Source: Xestospongia bergquistia
Lineage: Eukaryota; Porifera; Demospongiae; Haplosclerida; Petrosiidae
Direction of reading: 5' to 3'
DNA: 64,000 nt
Assembly: GCA_963965975.1 (NCBI GenBank)
Contig: OZ014415.1
Span: 5,647,001-5,711,000 of the forward strand
Positions 38,760 through 50,923 of the stretch are shown here, piece by piece. A program made the translations under genes and the position numbers. The stretch's first letter is position 1. Each line of letters opens with the position of its first letter. The notes beneath the pieces were generated by a model. The model worked only from the letters and a program-made list of their open reading frames with translations. It did not search any database and was not told where the DNA came from.

Positions 38760-40224
38760 GTGATGACAAGAGCTCAAGTTAGGAGAAATCAGGAGTTGCT
38801 GTCATCGAGACTGAAGGAAGAAGGTGGGATCACCAAGGAATTTGAGTCCAGTTATGGCAGTGATAGAGCTTCTGAAGGAGAACAATTGGAATCACTGCCA
38901 ACAGAAGTGCTGGAGGAAAATCAAAGTACTGAGAAAACTAAGATTGATGGGAACTGTGATCAGACGGATCAGAACTCCATCTGTGAGAACATTGAATTTA
39001 ATTTTGATGATACTTTGTTTCAGGAACCCAGACGGGGACGAATAAACAAAACCAGAGCAGAGAAAAGGCGAGAGCGCCAAAGACGAAATGGATGTAATGC
39101 CACAAGAGATCAGCTCATTGAGGCACAACAAAAGGATCCAGATATCCAAGCTTGGAAGGCAAGAGAGGATTCAGAGGCTGTGGATATTAGAAATGGAGTG
39201 TTGTGTCAACTGTGGAAGTCAAAACAAAATCCTAACGAAAAGGAACTTCAAATAGTTCTGCTTACACAATACCGGTTTGATATTCTCAAAATGGCACATG
39301 ACATGCCAATGGCTGGACATATGGGAGTTGAACGAACTCTTCAGAGAATTAGAAAAAGTTTCTGGTGGCCAGGAGTAACGAAGGATGTGAAGACCTATGT
39401 ACAATCCTGCCCAAAATGTCAGAAGTGGCTAGGCAACCTATGAAAATGCCATTGGTGAAGATGCCTATCATTGGCAAACCCTTCGAACGGATAGCAATGG
39501 ATAAAGTAGGACCATTACCGAAGACAACCAGTGGACACCAGTACATTTTAGTTATTAGTGACTATGCTACAAGAAGCATACCCTCTCAGGAGATTTACAG
39601 CTGTAAGTGTAGCTGATAAACTTATGGATTTATTTTCCAGAGTGGGAGTACCAAATGAAATTTTGACAGATCAAGGCACAAACTTTACTTCAGAACTACT
39701 GAAGGAATTGTACCGGATGTTGGGAATCAAAGCCAAAACCACCAGCCCATATCACCCACAGACTGATGGTTTAGTAGAGATACTGAACCAGACTCTGAAA
39801 CTCATGTTAAAAAAAATTCAAGATCCACTAGATGACAATGGGATAAGATAAGATGTTACCCCTGGTACTATTTGCCTACAGGGAAATCCCTCAGGAAACC
39901 ACAGGATTCAGTCCCTTTGAACTCTTATATTCGAGAGATGTGAAAGGACCTATGGACATATTGAAGGATCAGTGGATTGCAACACAACCAGAAGAAAACG
40001 ACATTACCAGTTTTGTTTTGTCAGTCTGTCAATGTATGGAAGAAGCCCATGAGATAGCCCAACAGAATTGGAAGAAGGCTCAACTAAAGCAGAAACAATG
40101 GTATGATCATCATGCTCGAGAGAAAAGCTACATACCTGGAAATCAAGTTCTACTATTACTACCAGATAGCACACAGAAGTTTAAAGCGCAGTGGCAAGGA
40201 CCACAGGATCAAAAAGAGAATTAG
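38760..40224 (+). pseudogene. Integrase of element II, upstream of RT
   Basis: Charged linker (38760-39090), then the HHCC module (MAHDMPMAGHMGVERT ... SCPKCQ, about 39290-39420), then the rve core with MDKVGPLPK, ILTDQGTNFTS and TDGLVEILNQ supplying D, D and E (39490-39800), then a linker and a C-terminal KFKAQWQGP module. Frames change near 39440, 39580 and 39850. Confidence 0.88.
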
Positions 40225-41830
40225 AAGTGTCAACTATGAGTTAGAGATGCCTGAACGTAACATGACCAAGGTATTCCATTGTAACTTGCTTAAACAATGG
40301 TACCCTAGGACAGAAACAAGTTACACTAGTATTGTGGAGGATAGCACTGAGTTGATAAGTCCTGAATGGCAAGAAGGGGAGCCACGAATAGGAGATCAAC
40401 TAACAGGAAAAGAAAAACAAGAATTAGAGAAGCTCCTACAACAATATAAGCAAGTTATTGATCTGAAGCCTGGACGTGCTAAAAGAACAGTGCATAAGAT
40501 TGTGACAGATGGAAGTGGCCCAATACGCCAACGACCTTATCGGATACCTCCAGCCCTGAAGAAAGATCTCTGTGATGAACTGCAAACCATGCTCAAGGAT
40601 GGATTTATTGATGAGTCGAGCAGTGAATGGTCATCACCAATTGTTGTGGTTAAAAAGAAGGACAGCAGTAATAGAATTTGTGTGGATTACAGGAAATTGA
40701 ATGCAATTACCAAATTTGATGCCTACCCCATGCCAAGAATTGACGAGATGTTAGATGCCATAGGGAATGCAAAATATATATCTACTCTCAATCTAGCAAA
40801 AGGGTATTGGCAGATACCAATGGACCAACAGGATTGTGAGAAGACTGCGTTCAGCAGCCCTTTAGGGTTATTTCAGTTCACCGCGATGCCTTTTGGACTA
40901 AGTGGGGCACCAGCGTCTTTTCCACGAATGATGGACCAAACCTTAAGAGGACTTAATGACTTTGTTGGTGTATATCTAGATGACATTGTAATTCATAGCT
41001 CAACTTGGAAAAAACATCTAGTTCACTTACAGCAAGTATTGGAAAGACTACAAGACACTGGATTAACTCTGAAACTAAAGAAGTGCGAATTTGGAGCAGC
41101 AGAATGCACTTATCTTGGACATCGCAAGAAGGAAGACCAACAACGAAAGAGGCCAACAACGAAGAAGGAAGTTCGAGCATTCTTGGGAATGACTGTCAGC
41201 AGATTCATAAGAGATTTTGCCCATATAGCTGAGCCACTAACTAACCTTACAAAGAAAGGATTGCCGGAGACTATAGAGTGGAGTGTTGCAGCAGAAATGG
41301 CATTTGAGAAACTGAAAACTACCCTCACTTTTTTATCAACTGTTATGCGGAACCCAGACCCTAATTTAACATTCCTTGTGCAGACAGATGCATCAGATGT
41401 AGGGATTGGAGTGGTATTGAGTCAGAGAGACCCATTAGGAAATAACTATCCTATTGCTTACTTCAGTAAGAAACTGCTGGACAGAGAACGAAAGTATGCT
41501 GTGGTGGAAAAAGAATGTCTAGCAATAAAACTAGGACTACAAGCCTTTTCAGTATATTTGATCGAAAAGCCTTTTATAATACAGACTGACCACCGAGCGC
41601 TCCAGTGGCTACAGAAGTTTAAAGAAGGGAGCTCCAGACTGATGAGGTGGAGCTTGATGCTTCAGCCCTATCAATTTACAGTAGAGCACAGAAAAGGACA
41701 AGAGAATGCAAGTGCTGATGGATTGTCCCGATTGGATTTGGGGCAACCCACACTTCGTGCAAAAGAAGGTGGGAGGAAATGTGACAAAAGTGAGCTAGTG
41801 GATCAAATGGAGGAAGTTTATGATCAATAA
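40103..41830 (+). CDS. RT and RNase H of element II
   Basis: Open frame of 575 codons. RT blocks: RQRPYRIPPALKK, RICVDYRKLNAITKFDAYPM, TAMPFGLSGAPASF, GVYLDDIVIHSS. RNase H: QTDASDVGIGVVLSQ, VVEKECLAIKLG, QTDHRALQWL, NASADGLSRLD. The frame runs into the 3' LTR. A short block near 41120 (a basic duplication HRKKEDQQRKRPTTKK) replaces the usual connection sequence. It could still be translated as part of a readthrough product. Confidence 0.88.
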   Translation: MIIMLERKATYLEIKFYYYYQIAHRSLKRSGKDHRIKKRIRSVNYELEMPERNMTKVFHCNLLKQWYPRTETSYTSIVEDSTELISPEWQEGEPRIGDQLTGKEKQELEKLLQQYKQVIDLKPGRAKRTVHKIVTDGSGPIRQRPYRIPPALKKDLCDELQTMLKDGFIDESSSEWSSPIVVVKKKDSSNRICVDYRKLNAITKFDAYPMPRIDEMLDAIGNAKYISTLNLAKGYWQIPMDQQDCEKTAFSSPLGLFQFTAMPFGLSGAPASFPRMMDQTLRGLNDFVGVYLDDIVIHSSTWKKHLVHLQQVLERLQDTGLTLKLKKCEFGAAECTYLGHRKKEDQQRKRPTTKKEVRAFLGMTVSRFIRDFAHIAEPLTNLTKKGLPETIEWSVAAEMAFEKLKTTLTFLSTVMRNPDPNLTFLVQTDASDVGIGVVLSQRDPLGNNYPIAYFSKKLLDRERKYAVVEKECLAIKLGLQAFSVYLIEKPFIIQTDHRALQWLQKFKEGSSRLMRWSLMLQPYQFTVEHRKGQENASADGLSRLDLGQPTLRAKEGGRKCDKSELVDQMEEVYDQ

Positions 41831-42074
41831 ATAATGGACCAATCAGATTCATTGTTTAAAGGACCAATCATATTCATTGTATTTTATTTTCCCATGCTAC
41901 ATTAACCAATCATATTGTTTTAATCATGAGACCACTAAGTTCACTATTTAAACCCATTCACATTCATTCCTAGTCAGTCTGAAGTCTGGATATTATACTT
42001 AACTTATTATTTTAAAATCAAGATTATTTAACCCAGACGGGGTCAATTAGCTAACATTTTGAGCGCATCCGACA
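41780..42074 (+). repeat. 3' LTR of element II
   Basis: 295 bp, nearly identical to 37236-37530, preceded by the purine run aaggtgggaggaaa. Few differences imply a fairly recent insertion. Confidence 0.88.
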
Positions 42075-42079
42075 AGGAC

Positions 42080-42589
42080 AATTCCTCTACAGCAGCTTAA
42101 TTGGTGTATGGCACAACTCTCCGCTTACCTGGAGAATACTTCTCTCCTACAACTACCGAATCACTCCTGGATCCATCCAACTATGTCAGACAATTAAAAG
42201 CCCTTATGCAACATATCCACTCATCACCACCTCGGCAACTCACTAATAATGACAGTAACATTCCGAAAGGCTTAGCCACTGCCACCCACGTCTTTATCCG
42301 CCAAGACGTAGGACGTAAACCACTTCAGCCACCATATGATGGTCCATTTCTAGTTGTAAAAAGAATGGATAAACACTACACCGTCGATATCAATGGTCGA
42401 AAAGATACAGTTTCCATCGACCGGCTCAAGCCAGCACACCTTGATGCAACCCCTCACCTACCACTCATGAGTCAACCAATCAACCTCCCACCCATACAAC
42501 TCGCTCTAGACGACGTATTCTTTTTGCAAACTGTTTTACATCATTCGTGTCATAGACACTGGAGGGGGAGTGATGTAGTGAGCTGTTAA
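42080..42589 (+). pseudogene. Integrase C-terminal part of element I, right of element II
   Basis: Continuation of the integrase frame: MVYGTTLRLPGEYFSP, then a basic linker and PPYDGPFLVVKR / VSIDRLKPAHLD, the usual C-terminal module of gypsy integrases. It overlaps the first bases of the 3' LTR. Confidence 0.85.
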
Positions 42590-42776
42590 TCATTAATAAC
42601 CTTATTATTATTCATTAATGTTATCATTATTCGTTATTCATTATAATTTTAATTATGCTTCTTGAAGTATCCACATAAAAAGCACGTGTTGTCATTATTA
42701 TAAAAGCATCTACTTTATTCAGTCATCTAGTTAGTTTTATTTCAAAAAGAAAGAAAAGTTCTCTTTCAAAATTACA
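42576..42776 (+). repeat. 3' LTR of element I
   Basis: Partner of 33582-33781, with a few substitutions. Preceded by a purine run (ggagggggagtga). Confidence 0.85.
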
Positions 42777-42935
42777 CTAAGTATATGTATAATGCTACAG
42801 TTTCAAAATGTGTGCATAACTATATTGTAAATCTCAATTAAATCTTGCGACTAACAACTTGCAACCACTCAAGCTGCATGCTGGGTAAAATATGTTCAAT
42901 ATCCTGAGAAAATAAGATTACTCAAACATACAGGG
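42777..42935. repeat. Duplicate of the host flank of element I
   Basis: About 150 bases (gtatatgtataatgctacag ... cctgagaaaataagatta) repeat 33434-33575 in direct orientation. This puts the same host text on both sides of element I. Confidence 0.85.
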
Positions 42936-43146
42936 CATGAAAATTTATACACACCAAAATTTTCAGATCAAAAAGGTATATTCCACTTTTAACAATGAAT
43001 GAGTAAGTAGTCATGTATCTGTTGTCCTAAGTATAGCACCATATAACTATTTATTAACTATATTGACATCGACTGTGACTAAACAATCTGTCTATGGCTG
43101 TCCTAATGCAAAGAATTGACCATGACAGACTAGATTGTAACAACAG
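42936..43146. other. Copy-C-specific intron sequence right of element I
   Basis: About 210 bases with no counterpart in copy B, where the deletion in the old element runs into ctcaactaaactctcc. It is probably original intron lost from B. No gene. Confidence 0.5.
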
Positions 43147-43729
43147 TATTGAACTAAACTCTCCTCTTTACTGATGTGTAAGAAGGATCTAGCAAACATC
43201 AGAATTAGTTAATTTTCAATTTACAGATCAGATTCACTAACCAGGTTCTGGGTAGCATAGACAGCAGAGCATACCACATTCTTATAGCTGTTATTGCTAG
43301 AAGCTGTTTGATGTTTGCTATCAATTGTTTATAATTTTATATGTCTGTACTTATAAATTTTAAATCATGTTAACATTCTAACACAGCTAACATGTACTGA
43401 AAGATGAGATCATTGATTGTGAGTGTCTGTATGACTTTCTTATTTTGCTTATTGTAATTGAGTAAGTTCTGATGTGATCTATGATAGACCTTTCTCGTGC
43501 AGCAAAGAGAAAGGTCTAGCTTGTTAGACTAATTTAACCAGATGCAATAACAATTAGCATTATGGTTGAAAATAACATTATGGAGAATAAGTTATTGCTA
43601 CTATGTAGAGATTTTACACAACTATACTGTTGTCTTGTTTCAGATATTTTTACTGCCATCTTTGAAATTTTTGCAACTAGACTATATATAGTCTGTTGAT
43701 TGATTCTAACCAAATAATAAACAACACTA

Positions 43730-43855
<126 letters not shown>

Positions 43856-44447
43856 CTATAGAACAGAACAAGAGTAGATATAAGCCCTTATAATCTATAT
43901 GTAAGAAATAAAGCCATTGATTTATAAAATTCCACAGATTGTTTAGTAAGACTCTACATTGAGAACCAATTGTGTGTAATATTAACATAAGACCTATTCT
44001 ATAAGCTAACCTCCTCTACTTTGCCAGCAATGACAACAATTTTGTTAGATAGTTGGTTAGCTTTGACAAGTCTCTGACAATGTACAGCCATACTACTGCC
44101 TCTATAGCATAGACTTTCTTAGCACCTGCTTGTACTGCAAAGAATGATAAGATGCCTGATCCTGCACCCATATCTATCACTACCTATAGATATGAAATGG
44201 ACAGATGAAAAATGACAAAATAGATAGATTAAGGGTAAAATGGATACATACAAGAAATGAATATACATGAATAGTGGATTATACAAAAGGGAAATGTTGT
44301 TGACCACATTAGAGTATTATGATTAAACAATACACTATTCAAACTATAAGTCAAAACATTGAAAAAATAGTTACTCACTTTATTAGCAAAGTCAGCTGTG
44401 TTCTGTAGCATAGCAGCTTGGTAAGTAGATGTTCGTACATAATCCTA

Positions 44448-44640
44448 TACAATTAAAATATATATAGTATATATATATATATATATATATTATATAATCC
44501 TATGCAATATATATATATATAGTATATAATCCTATGCAATATATATATATATAGTATATAATCCTATGCAATTTATATATATATAGTATATATATATATA
44601 GTATATAATCCTATACAATTAAAATATATATATAGTCATG
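44448..44640. repeat. AT-rich minisatellite, copy C (about 5 units)
   Basis: Tandem units of about 30 bp of the form tatatatatagtatataatcctatgcaat, expanded relative to 21041-21140. Confidence 0.75.
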
Positions 44641-44676
44641 TTGCAAACAGACTTGAAAAGAACATTTTAGACACAA

Positions 44677-44811
44677 GGCCACACCCAGGTTGGGTTGGTG
44701 ACCAATCTCGTTAGTGAAATTCACCACCAAACTCAACCTGAACAGAATCTAAGCATTATTCAGAGCAATATATTTAGTACAACAGAAGAAGCCAAGTTTT
44801 CAAGTCAAGTG
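44677..44811. repeat. Small palindromic insertion in copy C
   Basis: About 135 bases absent from copy B (tagacacaag joins tcagttgcaatc there). It includes an imperfect inverted repeat, caggttgggttggtg facing caccaccaaactcaacctg, like a small foldback element. Confidence 0.55.
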
Positions 44812-45539
44812 CAATCATTCCTTCTAACATATTGGACACATTCTATAATCTATATAGCAAATATGATCTCCAGATCACAATATCTAATTGAAATAGTAAT
44901 GGCGGATTATGTACTAATTATTTCTTCTAGCTATTAATTAAATGAATCCTGGGAATGAAATATAAATACTCCACAAAATAGAAGCAGTATATGTGTGGTA
45001 GTAACAACTTACAATACCTGCAACATATTTTGTTGGTGTGCTAAGTTTCCATAAAAATGAAAATATTGACTGGCTGATGACTCTTCAGTTCTTAACTTAA
45101 ACAGAGATTGCTTTTTAATTTTATTACTACCAGTGTCAAGAAATGAATAAACTTGATGAAGTAATATATCAGTATCTTGAGATGGAGAGTAAAATAAAAC
45201 TGAGATTGTATAATGTCTATCTGACTGTACTCACCATTATCACTGTCCAATGTTACGACAGCTGAACCTTGTGGTATCCTGAACTGTACTACATTGGATC
45301 CACATTGATAGACCTGTCCAGGGTCTAGAACATGTATAATCAGTACATTTTTACCATTTCCTATAGAGAAATGAGTATATAGTGACCACTTTATAGTTTA
45401 CAAGTAATTAAAAAGCATTTTCTAAAAAATGAAGTAAATGTAAGGATGACTAATATCAGTCCAATACAAAGAATGTAAATGAGATAATAGAGATCATAAT
45501 TGCATATTATTTAAGAGACTTTGATTGTTAGCGAATATT

Positions 45540-45719
45540 TGTTTGTAATTATGTTAGTTAGTATCTCTACTGTAAATTGGTACTAATTGTGTTAATAGTT
45601 TTGTCACTTAACTCTTTTCTTTATTGTTATTGATTTTGTATAAATAGGATTTAGTTTTTACTTGTACTAGAGTTTCATTCAATCCATTAAAATTATTTCA
45701 ACTTAACCAAAATACTACA
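45540..45719 (+). repeat. 5' LTR of element IV
   Basis: Ends aatactaca, followed by attggcagacgaggg (likely primer-binding site). The left boundary is uncertain by about 20 bases. Confidence 0.7.
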
Positions 45720-45754
45720 ATTGGCAGACGAGGGTTGTGGATTCCAACCAAACA

Positions 45755-45811
45755 ATGGCTACTGGTATAACACAATTTTGAGCTCTTAAGGAATTCAACT
45801 CTGACGTGGAC
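45755..45811 (+). pseudogene. First codons of gag of element IV
   Basis: Begins MATGITQF, then an in-frame TGA, then ALKEFNSDVD, where element III is inserted. The frame resumes at 50924 with ETITKYLDRVLLYF. Confidence 0.8.
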
Positions 45812-46022
45812 TGTGACGGATAATATACGTCGAGCTAGTAGAGTGGACCAATCACAAGACAGGAAAGGGAATTCCAAAGCGGTCCAGCGATCCTGTGATC
45901 CTGGCCAGGACTATATAAAGAACTAATACTTATAGAGGAGAGTAGTTGTTGTTTTGTTTTGTAACTATATTATTAGTATCATTACTATTAAAAGTTAAAA
46001 ACTTTTGAGTCACTCTGTAACA
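45812..46022 (+). repeat. 5' LTR of element III
   Basis: tgtgacggataat to gtaaca, 211 bp; contains gaccaatcac (CCAAT) and actatataaagaac (TATA). Confidence 0.88.
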
Positions 46023-46098
46023 TTATTTGGTGGTAGCGGTGGGATCCAACGAGAAACAGTAGACATTTGAAGACCCTACCGACTAAGCAGGAAGCAAA

Positions 46099-47217
46099 AT
46101 GTCACGATTACCAGATTTGCAGAAGTACCATAAAGTGCCCCGGACGAAGGTAAATAGAAGACGTAACCAAAAGCCCACTAGGCTAACGGATAGTTCTGAA
46201 AAAACAAGTGTACAGAGTAAAGACGAAACTGATATGGAAAAACTCGCAGCAGTGATGGTGCAGCTAGCCAGTAGTCAACAACAGTTCCAACAACAATTGG
46301 TCAATAGTGAACAAAAAATTCCAGCAATTACAACAAGAAATGCAACACCAGAATCAAGTACAACAAAGGGAGTTACAACAACAACTAATGGATCAACAGG
46401 AACAGCAACAACGACAACAACAGGAGTTACAACAGCAAATAATGGATCAGCAACAAAACAACAGAAAGAGTTTCAGAAAATCATGAAAGAGGTGGGCAAG
46501 CAACCTACAGATAGGAGTGAAAGAGTAAACGTTGCCGAGTATAAGGAAGGAGAAGATATTGCTTCTTTCCTGGAAGCCTTCGAAGGGATGATGACACAAA
46601 ATGAAGTAGAAGAAGAAGACTGGTTGAAGTATTTAGTCCCGAGTCTGACCAGCAAAGCAAGGGAACTAAGCCAGTACATGGAATTCGATAAATGCACGTA
46701 CCGAGACTTGAAAGAGAGAATCATGAAGCACTTTGAAGTCACTAGCAAGGCACAAAGGCAGAAATTCAGAGAGAAGAAGTGGATGACTGAGTCAACTCCC
46801 GAGGCGTATGTACGGGGAGCAGAACAGCTGATCCAAAGATAGCTAACTGTAGATATGTCTCCACATGACATACGTCAACAGCTTGTGATTGAACAACTGC
46901 TGAGTGGAATGCCGAAGGAAATGTTGACCTGGGTGGGAAAGTGGCAGCCAGTCAAAACTGACCAGATGGTGGAGTTAATACAGCTGTACCTCACTTACCA
47001 CCCACATGAACGAAAAGCGAGTGAAGGACGACCGTATCGAAAACCAGGGGTAAAACCCGAGTATAAGACACCTCCTCCGAGGAATGGAACTACTTCACCC
47101 AAAGCTGCAGTCAAGAGGGAGATCACTCCAAAATGGGAAAGTACTTGCTACAAGTGTGGCAAGAAGGGACACTATGCCCGAGAATGTAAACAAGAGGCTT
47201 TCACTTGTGAGGAATGA
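46099..47217 (+). pseudogene. Gag of element III, one stop
   Basis: Open from ATG 46099 to a TAG at about 46840, then open again to 47217. It has a Gln/Thr-rich low-complexity region (about residues 75-125), a capsid-like helical region, and a zinc knuckle CYKCGKKGHYAREC near the end. Confidence 0.85.
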
Positions 47218-47229
47218 GGTGAGGATCCC

Positions 47230-47719
47230 ATTCGGCTGGGGTGAGTGAATGGTGGACCGGAAGTCAAGATGATAGTCGATATTGGGTGTTCTAGGACTAA
47301 CATTCGGAAGGATTTGGTGAGTCCAAGTAAAGTGCAAGGGAACACCAGGGATTCACAGATCGATCGCAAACGGTGAGTGGATAAACTGCAAAATTGCCGA
47401 AGTGGAGCTGGAGATAGAAGGAGAAAAGTACTCAACGGAGGTGGCAATAGTGGAACGTCTAGCAGTACCTGTTCTCCTGGGCAGAGACCTACCGATTGAC
47501 TGGATGATTACCCAACATCTGTCTGATGATGAACTCAGGGAGATACTTCAGAAAAGACAGGAGCAACAGTTTGTGGTGACTACGAGAGCACGGGCTCGAA
47601 GAGAGGGGGTCGAGGAGGAGCAGAGGCTTCAAGAGGAAGCACTAGCTCAAGGCCAACCAAGGACGATCAATCACAGAGGAGCAAAGACCTCGGAAGGAGG
47701 CAGACATGCAGGACGTTGA
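47230..47719 (+). pseudogene. Protease of element III
   Basis: Aspartic protease remnant. The active site reads VDIGCSRT, so the usual D-T/S-G is D-I-G, and the later block is LLGRDLPIDW (about 47480-47510). The frame changes between the two halves. Confidence 0.7.
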
Positions 47720-47933
47720 AGCTGTTGAGCACAGGGAGCGAGATGTGACTGTGACTCGAGACAAGTAGATGAATAACCAGGATGATCAGGAAGATCAGTT
47801 AGAAGGTCAAAGACGAGAGCTGACGCTAGGAGAGGAGTTTGACTTCTTGGAGGACCTGTTCGGGAGGAGCAGGCCGGCCAGACAGGACCTGTCAAGAGGA
47901 CAGAGGAGGAGGAGGAAGTCCAATGAATCATGA

Positions 47934-49110
47934 GTGATGTCTGACAAAAAGGACATGAGAACACTGAGCATGGCTCAGCAGGAAGATCCAGAAGTCCAAC
48001 GTGGGAGGAGCGAGGAGGACCCCTCTAGAGTTAAAGAAAAGCAGGGAGTGTTGCTTCGTGTATGGAGAGCCAGGAACGAAGGAACCGAGTATGACCAGAT
48101 CGTATTACCAGAAGAATACAGGGCACAGGTGTTGAGGATGGCACATGCTTTACCATTAGCAGGACACTTGGGAAAACAGAAGACAGCTCAACGTATCCTG
48201 AGATGATTTTACTGGCCTAGTGTTTTCAAAGACGTGGAGAAGTATTGCCGACAATGCCCGGAGTGTCAGCTGGTTGGGAGAAGTGTGACAGGCAGAGCAC
48301 CATTAGTACCACTTCCAATAGTAGGAGAACCGTTCGAGAAAGTGGCCATGGACATATTGGGGCCACTGCCCAAAACAGCGCGAGGACACAGATACATATT
48401 GGTTGTTTGTGATTATGCCACCAGGTACCCTGAAGCGATGGCACTGAAAAGGTTCACAGCGCCAGCTGTAGCTGAACAATTGATGGAACTGTTCTCTAGG
48501 CATGAGGTGCCAAAGGAGATACTCACCGATCAAGGGACCAATTTTACGTCTCAGCTGCTGCAGGAGCTGTATAAAATGCTGGGAGTAAAACCTGTCCAGA
48601 CAACACCATATCACCCTCAAATGGACGAACTGGTGGAAAGATTCAACCAGACCCTCAAACAGATGCTTAGAAAGATGATTGACGAAGAAGGACGGGACTG
48701 GGACAAGCTGGTTCCCTACATCCTATTTGCCTACAGAGAAGTGCCTCAATCATCCACGGGATTCAGTCCTTTTGAGATGGTTTATGGGAGAGATGTTAGA
48801 GGACCCCTGGACATCTTAAAAGAAGGATGGATCGGAGGAAAACCAGGAGGAGACAACATAATTACATATGTTATCTGAATCCATGAACGCCTGGAAGTAG
48901 CAAAGGAGATCGTATTGGAGAATCTGCGAAAGCACAACAGAAACAGAAGAGATGGTATGATAAGAGGGCCAGAGAGATCCAGTTTGAGGCGGGAGATAAA
49001 GTATTAGTGTTGCTACCCACTCATACAGAGAAACTGTTAGCTAAATGGAAAGGATCCTACAACATAATTCGGAGAGTAGGGAAGGTTAACTATGAACTGG
49101 AAATGATGGA
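47934..49110 (+). pseudogene. Integrase of element III, upstream of RT
   Basis: HHCC module (MAHALPLAGHLGKQKT ... QCPECQ, about 48140-48270) interrupted by a stop at about 48204. rve core with MDILGPLPK, ILTDQGTNFTS and MDELVERFNQ (D, D, E). Stop at about 48876. C-terminal module LLAKWKGSYNIIRRVGKVNYE (about 49025-49100). Confidence 0.88.
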
Positions 49111-49353
49111 TGGAAGGAAAGGACGAAAGCTCTTTCACGTGAACATGCTGAAAAAGTGGAACAAACCTGAGGAGATGTTTGTGAATCAGATATCTGACGA
49201 ACAGGAGGAGGTTCCCTGCTACCAGAAAGAGCAACAGAATATACAGGATGCTGTGTACGGGGAGCAATTAACAAAGAAGCAAAAAGAGAAGGTAGAACAA
49301 CTAATCAAAGGTTCCCACAGGTTATACAAGCAAGAAATAGTGTCACAACTCAA

Positions 49354-50641
49354 GTGAGACACCGAATTGACACAACCGATCAACAGCCCATAAGACAGAG
49401 ATCCTATCGGATACCTCCAGCTATCAAAAGAGACGTAATCAAGGAAATACAAGAAATGAAAGACCATGGAATCGTAGAGGAGTCAATCAGTGAATGGGCG
49501 TCACCACTAGTGATAGTAAAGAAAAAGGACATAAGTAACCGAATCTGTGTTGACTACCGGAGGTTGAACGCCAAAACTAAGTTTGATGCATATCTGATGC
49601 CAAGGATTGATGATCTACTGGATAACATCAGACAATCAAAGTATCTCACCACGCTAGACCTGATGAAAGGCTATTGGCAAGTTCAGATGGATGAAAGAGA
49701 TAAAGAAAAGACAGCATTTACGAGCCTATTGGGACTGCTACAATTTACAACAATGCCGTTTGCACTAAGTAGAGCCCCAGCAACATTCCAAAGACTGATG
49801 GACCAAGTTCTCAGAGGAACAGAGGAATATGCAGGAGTCTACCTAGATGACATAACTGTCAATGGAACAGACTGGGAAGAGCAACTAAGAATCTGGAAGG
49901 AATATTCGAAAGACTAAGTAGAGCAGGACTCACAATCAAACTCAAGAAGTGTACCTTTGGAGTGCAAGAATGCACCTACCTAGGACACAAGATTGGAAAT
50001 GGAGGAGTACTGCCGAAAGATGCTAAAGTACAAGCAATTAGAAAGATAGCTGAACCTAGGACCAAGAAAGAAGTGAGGAGTTTTCTAGGAATGGTAGGAT
50101 ACTACCGGAGGTTCATTCCTCACTTTGCTATGAAAGCAGAACCGCTAACCGCCTTAACAAAGAAAGGACAACTGGACCAAGTGACTTGGACCAGTTGGGA
50201 AGCAGAAGCCCTTGAACTCCTAAAGAAGGACCTAATCGATGCAGTAATGTTGAAGAACCTGGATTTCAGTAAACCATTTCAATTACAAACTGATGCTTCA
50301 GACGTGGGAGCAGGAGCAGTGTTAAGTCAAGGAGGAGATCAAGATCAGCCTACCGCATACTTTAGTAGAAAGATATTGGATTGCGAAAGGAACTACTCAA
50401 CAATAGAAATGGAATGCTTAGCCATAGTATTGGGGATTAAGGCCTTCGCTACATACCTTGTCGGAAAACCCTTTATACTACAAACGGACCACCGTGCACT
50501 CACTTGGTTACGGACCTTCCAAGACAAAAACATGAGACTGACCAGGTGGAGTTTGGCACTACAGCCGTATACATTTGAAATCCAACACTGAAAAGGATGA
50601 GACAACGCCAATGCAGATGCCTTATCAAGACTTCCCGGAAA
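49354..50641 (+). pseudogene. RT and RNase H of element III, frameshifted
   Basis: RT blocks RQRSYRIPPAIKRD, RICVDYRRLNAKTKFDAYLM, TTMPFALSRAPATFQ and GVYLDDITVNG in 49354-49917; a frame change near 49915; connection block RSFLGMVGYYRRFIPHFA and RNase H QTDASDVGAGAVLSQ, QTDHRALTWL in 49962-50591; then a stop. Confidence 0.88.
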
Positions 50642-50692
50642 ATTCGAAACAGACCAGTGCTTCGCACTAGAGAAGGAGAAGGAGGGGAGTAA

Positions 50693-50923
50693 TGTGACGG
50701 ATAATATATGTCAAGCTAGTGGATCACTTAATCAAGAATGGAGCAGACCAATCATAAGACAGGAAAGGGAATTCCAAAGCAGTCCAGCGATACTGTGATC
50801 CTGGCCAGAACTATATAAAGAACTAATACTTATAGAGGAGAGTAGTTGTTGTTTTGTTTTGTAACTATATTATTACTATCATTACTATTAAAAGTTAAAA
50901 AATATTTGAGTCACTCTGTAACA
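50693..50923 (+). repeat. 3' LTR of element III
   Basis: 231 bp. It has about 20 bases (gatcacttaatcaagaatgg) that the 5' LTR lacks, plus a few substitutions. Preceded by the purine run gaaggagaaggagggga. Confidence 0.88.

Larger units (their letters stand above)
37236..42074 (+). mobile_element. LTR retrotransposon II with gag-PR-IN-RT-RH order
   Basis: Inserted in the integrase of element I with a 5-bp target duplication aggac (37231-37235 and 42075-42079) and 295-bp LTRs. The integrase (38760-40224) lies upstream of RT-RNase H (40103-41830), the order of Ty1/copia, although the proteins are of Ty3/gypsy type. This matches the Gmr1-like group described in deuterostomes. Gag and protease are broken; RT-RNase H is largely open. 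Confidence 0.9.
33582..42776 (+). mobile_element. Ty3/gypsy-like LTR retrotransposon I, split by element II
   Basis: Order: 5' LTR, gag, protease, RT, RNase H, integrase, 3' LTR, the usual gypsy order. Its integrase is interrupted by element II (37236-42074). No 5-bp target duplication is seen at its ends. Instead a direct repeat of about 150 bp flanks it (33432-33581 and 42777-42935). It lies in CARM1 intron 6, antisense to the host gene. Frames are broken, so it is inactive. Confidence 0.88.
45812..50923 (+). mobile_element. LTR retrotransposon III with gag-PR-IN-RT-RH order
   Basis: Inserted into gag of element IV, with a probable 5-bp target duplication TGGAC/TGGAG (one mismatch). LTRs are 211 and 231 bp. 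As in element II, the integrase (47934-49110) precedes RT (49354 onward). Its LTR shares tgtgac, gagctagtgga and gaccaatca with element II, so the two belong to one family. Several stops and frameshifts make it inactive. Confidence 0.9.

Noticed and set aside
44448..44640. Regular repeats resembling a CRISPR-like array
   Set aside because: Simple AT-rich tandem minisatellite without unique spacers, in an animal intron.
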